Shown: in pieces, positions 20,083 through 29,497 of the stretch
Numbering within the stretch: the stretch's first letter is position 1
How the letters are laid out: each line of letters starts with the position of its first letter
Source of the DNA: an uncultured Lentibacter sp.
GTDB lineage: Bacteria > Pseudomonadota > Alphaproteobacteria > Rhodobacterales > Rhodobacteraceae
Direction: 5' to 3'
DNA length: 64,000 nt
Assembly: GCA_947497495.1 (NCBI GenBank)
Contig: CANMGT010000001.1
Coordinates: forward strand, 992,001-1,056,000
Notes under the pieces: model-generated
Databases searched by the model: none
Seen by the model: only the letters and a program-made list of their open reading frames with translations
What the model was told of the DNA's origin: nothing
Program-made: the position numbers and the translations under genes

Positions 20083-20684
20083 TGAGCGAACTTTCAGACA
20101 AAACCCAAGAGATCTACGAAGCCAACGCGGCGCTCTATGACAAGCAGCGCTCGCGCTCGCTGCACGAAGCACGCTGGCTGGCCCGCTTTGGCGACGCGCT
20201 GCCACGCGGCGGGCGTGTGCTTGACTTGGGCTGCGGCGCAGGTGAGCCGATCGCAAGCTGGCTGATCGCCGAGGGCTTCCGGCTGACGGGCGTGGACTTC
20301 GCCGAGCCGATGCTCGAGATCGCCCGCTCGCGCTGGCCTGAGGGTGACTGGCGGCAAGGCGACATGCGCGCGCTTTCCCTGAGTGAAACATATGACGGCA
20401 TCGTCGCGTGGGACAGCTTCTTTCACCTCACGCAAGACGAGCAACGCGCCGCTTTGCCCAGGTTTGCAGCGCTGATCAACCAAGGCGGCAGCCTGCTCGT
20501 GACTGTCGGCCATGATGCGGGCGAAGTTACAGGCCAAGTCGGCGCTGACGAGGTGTTTCATGCCAGCCTGTCTCCGGCGGAATATGCCGCGATCCTGTCA
20601 GACAACGGCATGAGGCTGACGGCCTATCTTGCCGAAGATCCGGACTGTGGCCGCCACTCTGTCTTGATGGCGCGCAAAGACTGA
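20082..20684 (+). CDS. Class I SAM-dependent methyltransferase
   Basis: A 200-residue methyltransferase with motif I VLDLGCGAGEPIASWL near residue 45 and VAWDSFFHLTQDEQ as the motif IV region. The substrate cannot be told. It overlaps the SDR stop by one base and ends about 160 bp before the cobalamin riboswitch; the bases between (20685-20841) hold only small imperfect hairpins. Confidence 0.83.
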   Translation: MSELSDKTQEIYEANAALYDKQRSRSLHEARWLARFGDALPRGGRVLDLGCGAGEPIASWLIAEGFRLTGVDFAEPMLEIARSRWPEGDWRQGDMRALSLSETYDGIVAWDSFFHLTQDEQRAALPRFAALINQGGSLLVTVGHDAGEVTGQVGADEVFHASLSPAEYAAILSDNGMRLTAYLAEDPDCGRHSVLMARKD

Positions 20685-20841
20685 CGGGCCCCGCGATGGG
20701 GGCAGCGGGCCGGCACAGGCCTGCAAAGCAGCGCAATGGCACCATCTCGAGAGATGTGATCGCGGCGCAGAGGCCAGCAGCATAAATCTGCAAACCCCAT
20801 GTCTATCCTTGACCGCAACACACGACTCGGTCTAACGCTCA

Positions 20842-21012
20842 ATCTGTTCTGGTCCGGCATCTGCCGGTGAATAGGGAATGTGGTGAGGCGCAAGCTAACT
20901 CCACAACTGCCCCCGCAACTGTGAGCGGCGAGCGAAGCTGAATTGTCCACTGCCTGAAAGGGTGGGAAGGCTTGGCCAAGCATCGACCCGCAAGTCAGGA
21001 GACCTGCCAGAT
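20842..21012 (+). promoter_or_regulatory. Cobalamin riboswitch
   Basis: The region contains the ordered landmarks of the adenosylcobalamin riboswitch: CCGGTGAATAGGGAATG, then ACTGCCCCCGCAACTGTGAGC, GGGTGGGAAGGC, GACCCGCAAGTCAGG and the B12 box ending AGGAGACCTGCC. The closing stem is visible as ATCTG (20842-20846) with CAGAT (21008-21012) and GGTC with GACC. It lies 137 bp upstream of btuB. Bound cobalamin is expected to lower btuBFCD expression. Confidence 0.95.
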
Positions 21013-21149
21013 CGTTCACCCTGTTCGAGCGCGAGGGGCGTCTTGGGCAACGGATTTTCCGTAGCGGTGGCACGTCGCCGCTGTGGGAAAAACCTTCCCA
21101 AAGCACACCAAGCATAGCCCATATGGGCCCAAGGGAAGGACCTGCTTCA

Positions 21150-22958
21150 ATGAAAGCTGCCCTCAAACTGTCTGCTGCCACGCTGCTGCTGGCGCAACTC
21201 ACACCTGCTTACGCGCAAGACGCCTATGAGCTGGACGATATCACGCTCTACTCAAGCTCGGTTCCCACGGAACTCAGCAAAACCGGCACAACGACCGAAG
21301 TCATCACCGAAGATGAGATCCAGGATGGCGGCACAGAGCAAGTTGTGCAAAAAATCGACGCACTCCCTGGCGTGACCTTCGCAGGCAACGGGCCAATCGG
21401 CTCGGTGCAAACCATGTCGGTGCGCGGGTTACCGTCGCGCTATGTGCCTGTCTACTTCGACGGCATCGACATGACAGACACTACAAGCCCGCAGAACCTG
21501 TTCAACTGGGGCGGCATCTTCAACACAGGCATCGGCCGCGTTGAAGTGCTCAAAGGCTCGCAATCAGCGCTCTATGGCTCCGAGGCCATTGGCGGTGTTA
21601 TCAACCTCTCTTCAACGCGCCTTGCAGAGGTTGGCCAGCGCTACAGCTTCGCAGCTGAATATGGCTCCTTCAACACCGCCAGCGCGTCGTTCAACTACCT
21701 GCAAAAAACCGACCGTGCCGACATCTCCTTTACGCTTTCGCACGTCAAAACAGACGGCTTCTCGGCTGCCGACGAAAACGACGGCAACACCGAGGCGGAC
21801 GGCTATGAAGGCACAACCGCCGTGCTAAGCGCTTCGTTCCAGGCGACAGATGTGCTCACACTGGGCGGAACGCTGTTCTATAAAGATAGTGACTCAAACA
21901 TCGACGCTTTCGGCGGTGCCTTCGGCGACGCCGACCGCCCGTTCTCAAACACCCGCAAAGCGGCGCGCGTCTTTGCGCAGTATGACGGCGGGGTTGTAAA
22001 CCACGAGTTCGCGATTTCGCACTCTGACAACCACAGCGAAGACCCGCTCGGTTGGACAACAGTGTTTGACGGTTCGCGCACCGAGTTCGACTATTCGGGC
22101 AATACAACGCTCGGCACCGGCACGCTCTCGTTCGGCCTTGGCCATAGCATTGAAAAAGCGTCGTTCTCGGGCACAAAAGCCGACTATGACAGCTCGGCTG
22201 TCTTCGCTGAATACGCCGCGCCACTGTCGTCTGACATCGACTTGTCGCTCGCGGGGCGCTACGAAAACCACTCCGATTTCGGCGATGCCATCACAGGTCG
22301 CGCAGCCCTCGCTTGGCGCGCCTCGGAAGCGACAACAATTCGCAGCTCGATTGGCAACGGTTTCCGCGCGCCTTCGCTTTACGAGTTGTTTGGCCCCTAT
22401 GGCAACGCCAGCCTGACAGAGGAGCGCTCGGTCAGCTTTGACTTGGGTATCGAGCACGACTACGCATCGGGCGCCACAATCAAAGCCGCTGTCTTCTACA
22501 ACAAAATCGGCAATCTGATCGGCTTCTCAGGCGGCTCCTACAGCCAAGTTCCTGGAAACAGCACAACAAAAGGCCTCGAGCTGTCAGGCGAATTTGAAGT
22601 CGCTAACGGCGTGTTTGTAACGGGTTCCTACACATACACCGACAGCGAAGATGCTTTCGGCAACCAGTTGGTGAGGGTGCCCGAGCATGACGTCGCCCTT
22701 AGCTTGAACGCGGCCCTGAGCTCGCGCCTCAGCATGGGCATCAGCGTTAACCACGTCGCAGGCCGCGCCAATGACGGTTTCCCGTCACGAGCGATGTCTG
22801 ACTACACGGTCGCCAACGCCACGATCAACTACACGATCAACGACAACACCGAAGCCTACCTGCGCATCGATAACCTCTTTGACAAAGAGTATCAGACGTC
22901 AGCTGGCTACGCGACGTCTGACCGCGCGATCTACTTCGGCGTCCGTGCGTCTTTCTAA
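21150..22958 (+). CDS. btuB: TonB-dependent cobalamin receptor BtuB
   Basis: A 602-residue outer-membrane beta-barrel receptor. A Sec signal peptide (MKAALKLSAATLLLAQ... cut after AYA) precedes a plug domain with GTTTEVITEDEIQDGG and VSVRGLPSRYVPVYFDG-type motifs, and the barrel ends in a terminal Phe (VRASF). I chose ATG 21150, where the signal peptide begins and GGAAGG lies upstream; ATG 21123 would add nine polar residues. The upstream riboswitch and downstream btuFCD identify the substrate as vitamin B12 or a related corrinoid. Confidence 0.93.
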   Translation: MKAALKLSAATLLLAQLTPAYAQDAYELDDITLYSSSVPTELSKTGTTTEVITEDEIQDGGTEQVVQKIDALPGVTFAGNGPIGSVQTMSVRGLPSRYVPVYFDGIDMTDTTSPQNLFNWGGIFNTGIGRVEVLKGSQSALYGSEAIGGVINLSSTRLAEVGQRYSFAAEYGSFNTASASFNYLQKTDRADISFTLSHVKTDGFSAADENDGNTEADGYEGTTAVLSASFQATDVLTLGGTLFYKDSDSNIDAFGGAFGDADRPFSNTRKAARVFAQYDGGVVNHEFAISHSDNHSEDPLGWTTVFDGSRTEFDYSGNTTLGTGTLSFGLGHSIEKASFSGTKADYDSSAVFAEYAAPLSSDIDLSLAGRYENHSDFGDAITGRAALAWRASEATTIRSSIGNGFRAPSLYELFGPYGNASLTEERSVSFDLGIEHDYASGATIKAAVFYNKIGNLIGFSGGSYSQVPGNSTTKGLELSGEFEVANGVFVTGSYTYTDSEDAFGNQLVRVPEHDVALSLNAALSSRLSMGISVNHVAGRANDGFPSRAMSDYTVANATINYTINDNTEAYLRIDNLFDKEYQTSAGYATSDRAIYFGVRASF

Positions 22959-23775
22959 GCTCATAAGCTTCGCCGTGCTGGCTTTGGCTGGCACGGCGGT
23001 TTTTGCCGAGGCTCCCAGCAGAGTTGTCTCGATGAACGTCTGCACCGACCAGCTCGCCATGCTGCTCGCAGATGAAGGCCAGCTTTTGTCTGTCTCAAGC
23101 CTCGCCTATGACAAACGCACCTCCGCGATGGTGGAAGAAGCGCAGGGCTACATCCCGAACACAGGCCGCGCCGAAGAGGTGTTCCTCCTCAAGCCAGACC
23201 TTGTGATCGCGGGCACCTACACGGCCCGTGCCGCTGTCACCATGCTTGAGCGGCTCAACATCAAGGTCGTCACAATCGCACCCGCTTCATCGCTCAAAGA
23301 AGTGCGCGCACGCATTCTCGACGTTGGCGCAGCCCTTGGCCAAACCGAGCGCGCCGAAGCCCTCGCCGCCGAGTTTGACGCGGGCCTCGCCGCGCTTCAG
23401 CCTGATCCGAACGCCCGCAAACCCCGCGCAGCCCTCTACGGGGCAAACGGCTATACAGTGGGCAGCCAAACACTCTCTGGCGAAATGCTCACAGCTGCCG
23501 GCTTTATCAACATTGCCACCGAGATGGGCCTCACCCATGGGGGCACCCTGCCGCTTGAGTTGCTCGCGCTTGCGGCTCCCGAAGTTGTTATCACAAGCCA
23601 GCCCTATCCCGGCGCATCGCGCTCCGAGGCTGTCCCGCGTCACCCTGTTGTCGCCCGCATGCAGGCCCAAGCTGTCTCCTCCAAGATGAACGACGGCGAC
23701 TGGCTCTGTGGCACGCCCTTCGTATTGCGTGCTATAAAGAACCTCGCGCGACACAGGGAGAGACTCGATAAATGA
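22945..23775 (+). CDS. btuF: Periplasmic cobalamin-binding protein BtuF
   Basis: A 276-residue class III periplasmic binding protein. A GTG start at 22945, overlapping btuB by 14 nt, gives a clean signal peptide (VRLSKLISFAVLALAG...VFA); the longer frame upstream reads through btuB in another frame and is not credible. SRVVSMNVCTDQLAMLL is the typical start of the mature protein, and the CGTPFVLRAIKNL end is family-like. It delivers B12 to BtuCD. Confidence 0.88.
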   Translation: MRLSKLISFAVLALAGTAVFAEAPSRVVSMNVCTDQLAMLLADEGQLLSVSSLAYDKRTSAMVEEAQGYIPNTGRAEEVFLLKPDLVIAGTYTARAAVTMLERLNIKVVTIAPASSLKEVRARILDVGAALGQTERAEALAAEFDAGLAALQPDPNARKPRAALYGANGYTVGSQTLSGEMLTAAGFINIATEMGLTHGGTLPLELLALAAPEVVITSQPYPGASRSEAVPRHPVVARMQAQAVSSKMNDGDWLCGTPFVLRAIKNLARHRERLDK

Positions 23776-24755
23776 CGCGTCTTATGGCTTTTCTCGCAGC
23801 CCTCACAGCGGCCCTGTTTCTGGCGTCTCTCGCCATTGGCCCCGCTGCTGCCACGCTGTCGCAATCGCTCACCGCGCTTATCTGGGGCGACGGCACGCCT
23901 CTGACACTGATCATGCGCGAAATTCGCCTGCCGCGCGCCCTGCTGGCCGTGGCGATAGGCGCGTCGCTTGGCCTTGCTGGGGCGGCGATGCAGGGCTACT
24001 TGCGCAACCCGCTCGCCGAGCCGGGGCTGATCGGTGTCAGCTCGTCGGCAGCCTTAGGTGCGGTGCTGTCGCTTCAAACGGGCTTTGCCGCCACCTTCGC
24101 CATGGCGCTGCCCCTGTCGGCCCTCTCGGCGGCCCTTGTAGGCGTTCTGCTCGTCCTCACGCTTGCAGGCTCCCGCGGCGCTTCGATGACGCTCATCCTC
24201 GCAGGTATAGCCATTTCGGCTATGGCTGGCGCGCTCACCTCGCTGGCGCTCAACCTGTCGCCAAACCCCTACGCGGCGCATGAAGTCGTCTTCTGGATGA
24301 TGGGCTCGCTCGCCGACCGTTCGATGCTCCACGTCACTCTCGCTGTCCCGATTATGGCGCTGGGGTGGCTCATGCTGGCCTCACTCGGGCGCGGGCTTGA
24401 CGCTCTCACGTTGGGCGAGGACGCCGCCGCCTCCATGGGGATCAACCTCAAGCGCCTGCGCCTTATGCTGGTGCTCGGTACATCCTGCGTTGTCGGCGCG
24501 GCCACAGCCGTTGCTGGCGCGATCGGCTTTGTTGGCCTCGTGGTGCCGCATATGCTGCGCCCCTTCGTGGGGGGGCGCCCCTCGCGGCTACTCTGGGCCT
24601 CTGCTGTCGGCGGTGCTGCAATGGTGCTCGCGGCTGACATCGCGGTGCGGCTTATCCTGCCCGAGCGTGACCTCAAGCTTGGCGTCGTCATGGCCCTTAT
24701 TGGTGCGCCGCTGTTTCTGCACCTGATTTACAAGACAAGAAAGGAACTCGCATGA
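23772..24755 (+). CDS. btuC: Cobalamin ABC transporter permease BtuC
   Basis: A 327-residue FecCD-family permease with about ten membrane segments. RLPRALLAVAIGASLGLAGA, GVSSSAALGAV and AGAIGFVGLVVPHMLRPFVG are the expected conserved stretches. Overlaps btuF by 4 nt (ATGA) and btuD by 4 nt. The riboswitch-controlled operon identifies it as the B12 permease rather than a siderophore permease. Confidence 0.92.
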   Translation: MTRLMAFLAALTAALFLASLAIGPAAATLSQSLTALIWGDGTPLTLIMREIRLPRALLAVAIGASLGLAGAAMQGYLRNPLAEPGLIGVSSSAALGAVLSLQTGFAATFAMALPLSALSAALVGVLLVLTLAGSRGASMTLILAGIAISAMAGALTSLALNLSPNPYAAHEVVFWMMGSLADRSMLHVTLAVPIMALGWLMLASLGRGLDALTLGEDAAASMGINLKRLRLMLVLGTSCVVGAATAVAGAIGFVGLVVPHMLRPFVGGRPSRLLWASAVGGAAMVLAADIAVRLILPERDLKLGVVMALIGAPLFLHLIYKTRKELA

Positions 24756-25510
24756 GCCCGCTCCTTTCCCTTGACAACCTCACGGCAAAACGCGGTGACT
24801 GTCCGGTTGTTGACTCCGTTTCGCTCACGATCGGGCAGGGCGAATGCGTTGGCCTCATCGGCCCTAATGGCGCAGGCAAAACAACTCTCATGCGCGCCGC
24901 CCTCGGCCTGATGCCCAGCACAGGCCGTAGCTCCCTGACAGCCCTGACGTCTGCCAAACGCGCCCACGCCGCCGCATGGCTTCCCCAAGCTCGCGAAATC
25001 GCTTGGCCGGTGACGGTCGAAAACGTTGTCGCCCTCGGCCGCACACCGCACCTGCCGCGCGGCGCCAAGCTCAGCGCAGCCGACCAAGCTGCCGTAAGCG
25101 AAGCGCTTGCGCAAATGGATCTGGACAGCTTTCGATCCCGCCTCGCCAACCAGCTCTCCGGCGGCGAACAGGCCCGCGTTCTCATCGCCCGCGCGCTGGC
25201 GCAACAAACCCCGCTGCTGATGGTCGACGAACCGATAGCAGGCCTCGATCCCGCGCATCAAATATCGACAATGCAGGCTTTCCAAGCCCTGACAGAGCAA
25301 GGCAAGTCAACGCTCGTTTCCCTGCATGACCTCGGCCTCGCCGCGCGCCACTGCACCCGCATCCTGCTGATGAGCAAAGGCTGCCTCGTCGCTGACGGCA
25401 CGCCCCAAGAGGTGCTCACACCAAAACTCATGCATGATGTTTTCGGCATCTCGGTGCACTTCGAGCACACCAGCGAAGGCCCCGTCTTCCAACCTCTAGG
25501 CCTCACCTGA
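24752..25510 (+). CDS. btuD: Cobalamin ABC transporter ATP-binding protein BtuD
   Basis: A 252-residue ABC ATPase: Walker A IGPNGAGKTT, signature LSGGEQAR, Walker B LLMVDEPIAGLD and LVSLHDLG. Coupled to btuC by a 4-nt overlap. It closes the btuBFCD operon and is followed by a tandem hairpin region before the convergent Lrp gene. Confidence 0.92.
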   Translation: MSPLLSLDNLTAKRGDCPVVDSVSLTIGQGECVGLIGPNGAGKTTLMRAALGLMPSTGRSSLTALTSAKRAHAAAWLPQAREIAWPVTVENVVALGRTPHLPRGAKLSAADQAAVSEALAQMDLDSFRSRLANQLSGGEQARVLIARALAQQTPLLMVDEPIAGLDPAHQISTMQAFQALTEQGKSTLVSLHDLGLAARHCTRILLMSKGCLVADGTPQEVLTPKLMHDVFGISVHFEHTSEGPVFQPLGLT

Positions 25511-25553
25511 AAGCATGGCTGTCTTCTTCTTTTCCCAAATATCTTAGGGGGTT

Positions 25554-25596
25554 TGGGGGTTAGTCCCCCACGCGGTCGGATTTTGCGAAGCAAAAT
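25554..25596. terminator. Tandem hairpins between btuD and lrp-type gene
   Basis: Two stem-loops lie in the convergent gap: TGGGGG-TTAGT-CCCCCA (25554-25570) and ATTTTGC-GAA-GCAAAAT (25580-25596). The preceding AAATATCTTAGGGGGT text resembles a terminator-like intergenic repeat common in Rhodobacterales (from memory). It probably ends btuBFCD transcription and the gene on the other strand. Confidence 0.65.
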
Positions 25597-25605
25597 TCGA
25601 AACCC

Positions 25606-26058
25606 TCAGGCGCGCTCATCCTTCGGAGATCCCATCACAACATATGAGGTAATCGCGCTCACCTGTGGCAGCGTGCCCAATACATCGGTGTGGAACATCT
25701 TGTAGCTCGCCAGATCAGCCGCTTCGACACGCAGCAGATACTCGACTGCTCCGGTGATGTTATGACACTCGCGCACTTCAGGCGCGCGCGATATCGCCTT
25801 TTCAAAAGCCTCCTGCGCGGCCTTGGTGTGCAGGCTCAGCCCGACAGTGATGTAGGCGACAAATCCAGCCCCCATCGCCTGCGGATCAAGCACCGCGCGG
25901 TAGCCCTTGATCACGCCCAGCTTTTCCAGAACAGCGACGCGGCGCAGGGTGGCGGAGGGCGACAGCGCAATGCGATCAGCAAGCTCGAGGTTGCTCATCC
26001 GCCCGTCACGGGATAGCTCGCGCAATATCTTGCGGTCTATGGCGTCAATGTCAGTCAT
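25606..26058 (-). CDS. Lrp/AsnC family transcriptional regulator
   Basis: A 150-residue Lrp/AsnC regulator. The N-terminal HTH runs IDRKILRELSRDGRMSNLELADRIALSPSATLRRV (shown only to locate it; residues about 7-41), and the C-terminal RAM ligand domain includes ECHNITGAVEYLLRVEAAD. It is divergent from a LysE-family exporter gene with 72 bp between starts, the usual regulator-exporter arrangement, so it probably senses an amino acid and controls that exporter. Confidence 0.9.
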   Translation of the reverse strand: MTDIDAIDRKILRELSRDGRMSNLELADRIALSPSATLRRVAVLEKLGVIKGYRAVLDPQAMGAGFVAYITVGLSLHTKAAQEAFEKAISRAPEVRECHNITGAVEYLLRVEAADLASYKMFHTDVLGTLPQVSAITSYVVMGSPKDERA

Positions 26059-26130
26059 ATAATGCGCAGTTAACGCCCGTTCACACCATTACGCAACTTT
26101 AATGCGCGCAAAATGCCCGATAGTTGTGAG

Positions 26131-26733
26131 ATGACACACGAGCTTCTCTACGGCCTGGTTGCCTTCGCCTTCGTTTCCTCTGCCACGCCGGGGCCAAACA
26201 ACATGATGCTGATGGCGTCTGGTGCCAACTTCGGGTTTCGCCGCACGGTGCCGCATATGTTCGGCATCGGGCTTGGCTTTGCTTTCATGATCTTCCTTGT
26301 CGGCATGGGCCTCATTCAGGTGTTTGACTACTGGCCAGTCTCCCACACCATCCTCAAGGTGGTGAGCGTTGCCTATATGCTCTGGCTCGCGTGGAAAATC
26401 GCCAATGCCGCCCCGCCCGAGAAAAGTGACGTCACAGGCACGCCAATGACATTCCTTCAGGCCGCGGCCTTCCAGTGGGTCAATCCGAAGGCCTGGACAA
26501 TGGCGCTCACCGCCATAGCCATCTACGCCCCCGACCGCGCAACATGGTCGATCTTCGTCGTGGCTTTGGTCTTTGGCCTCGTCAACTTCCCCTCTGTAAG
26601 CATCTGGACAGTGCTCGGCCAAGAGCTGCGCCGCTTACTCAAAAGCCCCGCCAGCCTGCGCGCTTTCAACTGGACAATGGCAGCTCTTCTGGTGCTCTCG
26701 CTTTATCCGGTGCTTTTGCCCAGCGCGGGCTGA
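26131..26733 (+). CDS. LysE/RhtB family amino-acid exporter
   Basis: A 200-residue inner-membrane protein with about six hydrophobic segments. The family signature SSATPGPNNMMLMASG is near the N-terminus, followed by FQWVNPKAWTMALTA. Start chosen at ATG 26131 (MTHELLYGL); ATG 26113 would add six residues. Divergent from the Lrp/AsnC regulator. The exported amino acid is unknown. Confidence 0.87.
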   Translation: MTHELLYGLVAFAFVSSATPGPNNMMLMASGANFGFRRTVPHMFGIGLGFAFMIFLVGMGLIQVFDYWPVSHTILKVVSVAYMLWLAWKIANAAPPEKSDVTGTPMTFLQAAAFQWVNPKAWTMALTAIAIYAPDRATWSIFVVALVFGLVNFPSVSIWTVLGQELRRLLKSPASLRAFNWTMAALLVLSLYPVLLPSAG

Positions 26734-26753
26734 CTAAAGATATTTTTCAAATA

Positions 26754-26767
26754 TTGATTTAGCTCAA
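26754..26767. promoter_or_regulatory. FNR-like box (one mismatch)
   Basis: TTGAT-TTAG-CTCAA matches the FNR/FnrL consensus TTGAT-N4-ATCAA with one mismatch. It is 83 bp upstream of the small periplasmic protein gene at 26850 and uses the same TTAG spacer as the perfect box upstream of cydA. Confidence 0.55.
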
Positions 26768-26849
26768 GAATCACATTCTGTTTTCAGTATATGAAGCAAG
26801 GAACGCACACCCATGCGTCCCTTGAACGACCCTGATACTGGAGACTTGA

Positions 26850-27260
26850 ATGAAGAAGATCTTACTTGGCGCAGCCCTCGCTCTGGCCGTCGCGACACCC
26901 GGCCTTGCCGAGCAAAAGCGCGAGCTTTCAGCGCCGATCGTGGCCTTTACCCCCGTGATCAAGAAGAACGCCGACGCGCTTGAGCTGACTGAGGCCCAGC
27001 GCGCCGACCTCGCGAACTGGATCGCGACAATGCCAGCCAAACGCAAAGCGGTTGAGGCAAAGGTGCTTGATGCCCGCGCAGCTCTGCGCCAAGCGATCAT
27101 CGAAGGCGCACCAACAGAAGAGCGCGCCACGCTGGCGGCAAAAGTTGGTGAAATGGAAACCAAACTGGTCCTGACACGCTCCAACTGCACTGACCACTGG
27201 CGCGCCACGCTCACAGAAGCGCAGTTCGCCAAAATGCTTGAGCTGGCCGCGGTTATGTAA
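26850..27260 (+). CDS. Small periplasmic protein, Spy/heavy-metal-resistance-like
   Basis: A 136-residue protein with a clear Sec signal peptide (MKKILLGAALALAVATPGLA). The mature part is mainly helical and charged, with LTEAQRADLANWI and a later LTEAQFAKMLELA: two LTxxQ-type motifs as in Spy/CpxP-like periplasmic chaperones. One Cys (SNCTDHW) is present. TGGAG lies upstream of ATG 26850. An FNR-like box upstream suggests induction at low oxygen. The function is inferred only from these motifs. Confidence 0.7.
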   Translation: MKKILLGAALALAVATPGLAEQKRELSAPIVAFTPVIKKNADALELTEAQRADLANWIATMPAKRKAVEAKVLDARAALRQAIIEGAPTEERATLAAKVGEMETKLVLTRSNCTDHWRATLTEAQFAKMLELAAVM

Positions 27261-27274
27261 CCCGACAGCCCACC

Positions 27275-27313
27275 GCCCGCAGCGCCGCTTCTGATCCGGC
27301 GCGCGCTGCGGGC
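27275..27313 (+). terminator. GC-rich hairpin terminator before accA
   Basis: An 11-bp perfect stem, GCCCGCAGCGC (27275-27285) with GCGCTGCGGGC (27303-27313), 15 bases after the preceding stop. There is no T-run after it. Confidence 0.55.
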
Positions 27314-27374
27314 AAATGTTGCATTCTCTGTGCCAAGACGCCATATATCGGGCAACCTGTTCGGAGTGATCGCA

Positions 27375-28337
27375 ATGACCAACTACCTCGATTTTGAAAA
27401 GCCTCTCGCCGAGATTGAAGGCAAAGCCGAAGAGCTGCGCGCCATGGCCCGCCAGAACGAGGAAATGAACGTTGAGGCCGAAGCCGCAGCGCTCGACAAA
27501 AAAGCAGCAGACATGCTGGTTGATCTCTACAAAAACCTCACACCTTGGCGCAAATGCCAAGTCGCGCGTCACCCTGACCGCCCGCATTGCCGCGACTATA
27601 TCGCCGCGCTGTTCACCGAATTCACACCACTTGCAGGTGATCGTAACTTCGCCGATGACTACGCCGTCACAGGCGGCCTCGCGCGCTTTAACGACACTCC
27701 GGTGATGGTGATCGGCCATGAAAAGGGCAACGACACCAAGAGCCGCATCAAACACAACTTCGGCATGGCGCGCCCAGAGGGCTACCGCAAAGCCGTGCGC
27801 CTGATGGAAATGGCCGACAAGTTCGGCCTTCCGATCATCTCGCTGGTTGACACGGCAGGTGCTTATCCGGGCAAGGGCGCGGAAGAGCGTGGCCAGTCCG
27901 AGGCCATTGCGCGCTCAACCGAAACCTGCCTGCAAGTCGGCGTGCCGCTGGTCTCGGTGATCATCGGGGAAGGTGGCTCAGGCGGCGCCGTGGCATTCGC
28001 AACGGCAGACCGCGTCGCAATGCTTGAGCATTCGATCTATTCGGTAATCAGCCCCGAAGGATGCGCCAGCATCCTCTGGAAAGACGCCGAGAAAATGCGC
28101 GAAGCGGCAGAAGCCCTGCGCCTCACAGCGCAAGACCTCACCCAGCTTGGTGTTGCTGATGTTGTCATCAAAGAGCCGCTCGGCGGGGCGCACCGCGACA
28201 AGCAAGCAACGCTTGAGGGTGTTAAAGCTGCGATCAGCAAAATGCTGGCAGAACTCGAAGACAAAGACTCCAAAGACATCATAGCCGCGCGTCGCAAGAA
28301 ATATCTCGACCTCGGGTCTAAAGGCCTCGCGGCTTAA
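27375..28337 (+). CDS. accA: Acetyl-CoA carboxylase carboxyltransferase subunit alpha
   Basis: A 320-residue protein, the normal AccA length. The family stretch [16 protein letters not shown] is followed by [27 protein letters not shown], the oxyanion region [16 protein letters not shown] and [15 protein letters not shown]. Start at ATG 27375 ([15 protein letters not shown]) with CGGAGTG upstream; ATG-like frames further up lie in the terminator. It catalyses transfer of the carboxyl group from biotin to acetyl-CoA in fatty-acid synthesis. The stop overlaps the stop of the convergent antiporter gene. Confidence 0.96.
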   Translation: MTNYLDFEKPLAEIEGKAEELRAMARQNEEMNVEAEAAALDKKAADMLVDLYKNLTPWRKCQVARHPDRPHCRDYIAALFTEFTPLAGDRNFADDYAVTGGLARFNDTPVMVIGHEKGNDTKSRIKHNFGMARPEGYRKAVRLMEMADKFGLPIISLVDTAGAYPGKGAEERGQSEAIARSTETCLQVGVPLVSVIIGEGGSGGAVAFATADRVAMLEHSIYSVISPEGCASILWKDAEKMREAAEALRLTAQDLTQLGVADVVIKEPLGGAHRDKQATLEGVKAAISKMLAELEDKDSKDIIAARRKKYLDLGSKGLAA

Positions 28338-29497
28338 GGCTGGGCTGTGCGCTTGAGCGCCAGGAGCGTCAGCGGCGGGCCGAACAGCTCGAACGCGACG
28401 GTGGTGCCAACCGTGATCGTCAGCAGCAACTCGCCATAGTCGGGAAACTCCTGCGCCGCGACAAGGGCCATGCCTACAGCCACGCCCGCTTGCGGCAACA
28501 GCGCCGCGCCATACCATGCGCGCTCGCGCGTCGGGCTCTGCGCCAACGCGCCGCCAAGCCAGCCGCCAACCAACCTCGACAGCACCCGCAACACGATGTA
28601 TGCGCCGCCAACGGCCCCCGCCTGCCACAGCGCGCCAAACTCAAGCGAGGCTCCGGCGAGAAGAAAGAACAACAGCAAAAACGGCCACTGGATATATTCT
28701 ATCTCATGGAAGGCGCGTTTCTGGTGGCGGGCAAAATTGGCAATCACCAATCCCGCAGTGATGCCTGCGAGCAGGTAGGACACGCCGAGGTAAACGGCCA
28801 GCCCGGCGGTCAGAAATACAATGCCAAGCGCCTCTGTCATCTGCGGCTCGCCCTTCTTCAGCCGCCCCGTCATAACCGCAGCAGGCAGACCGATGCCCAG
28901 CCCAAGCCCGACGGCACCGCCAATTTCCCACAGCGCAAGGGCGAACTCGCTTCCACCACTGTCGCCAAGCAAGCTGCGCACCAAGACAACCACCAGCGAG
29001 AAGGCCAAAAGCCCCCATGCGTCGTCGATCGCGACAATGCCCTGTATGGTGCTTGAAAAGCCCGAATTCACCTGTGACTGGCGCACAGCGTCTTGCGTGG
29101 CGGCAGGGTCTGTCGCGGTGGCAACCGCCCCGAACAACAGCGCCAGAGGCAGCGGCAAGCCAAGCAGCCACAGGCCCGCTCCCATGCCGATGATCGTCAT
29201 CACGACAACGGCCAGAGAGACCACGAAGATAGCCCGCCCGTTGCGGCTCATGTTCTTGCGTGTCAGGGCGCTGCCAAGCACGAAAGACACCATCGTCAAC
29301 GCAACAATCGACAGGATCGGGTACAGCGCTTCGACGCTCTCCGGCACAAGGTCAAACCCCGATTTGCCGATGACAATGCCGATGCCCAGCAAGATCGTCA
29401 CCCGCGGTAGTTTGGTGCGCCGCCCGACAGTGTCAGCAGCCAAACCCGCCAGAAACAGCAGGCCAAGGGTTATCAGAACAGAGGCATGTTCGCTCAT
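28334..29497 (-). CDS. Cation:proton antiporter (CPA2-type, Na+/H+ exchanger family)
   Basis: A 387-residue polytopic protein with about 11-12 hydrophobic segments. [17 protein letters not shown] and [19 protein letters not shown] carry the paired acidic residues expected in the ion-binding site of this exchanger family. It ends in a short polar tail without a TrkA-N domain. It starts right after the GntR gene (no gap), suggesting co-transcription. Transported ion, Na+ or K+, is not decided. Confidence 0.87.
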   Translation of the reverse strand: MSEHASVLITLGLLFLAGLAADTVGRRTKLPRVTILLGIGIVIGKSGFDLVPESVEALYPILSIVALTMVSFVLGSALTRKNMSRNGRAIFVVSLAVVVMTIIGMGAGLWLLGLPLPLALLFGAVATATDPAATQDAVRQSQVNSGFSSTIQGIVAIDDAWGLLAFSLVVVLVRSLLGDSGGSEFALALWEIGGAVGLGLGIGLPAAVMTGRLKKGEPQMTEALGIVFLTAGLAVYLGVSYLLAGITAGLVIANFARHQKRAFHEIEYIQWPFLLLFFLLAGASLEFGALWQAGAVGGAYIVLRVLSRLVGGWLGGALAQSPTRERAWYGAALLPQAGVAVGMALVAAQEFPDYGELLLTITVGTTVAFELFGPPLTLLALKRTAQP

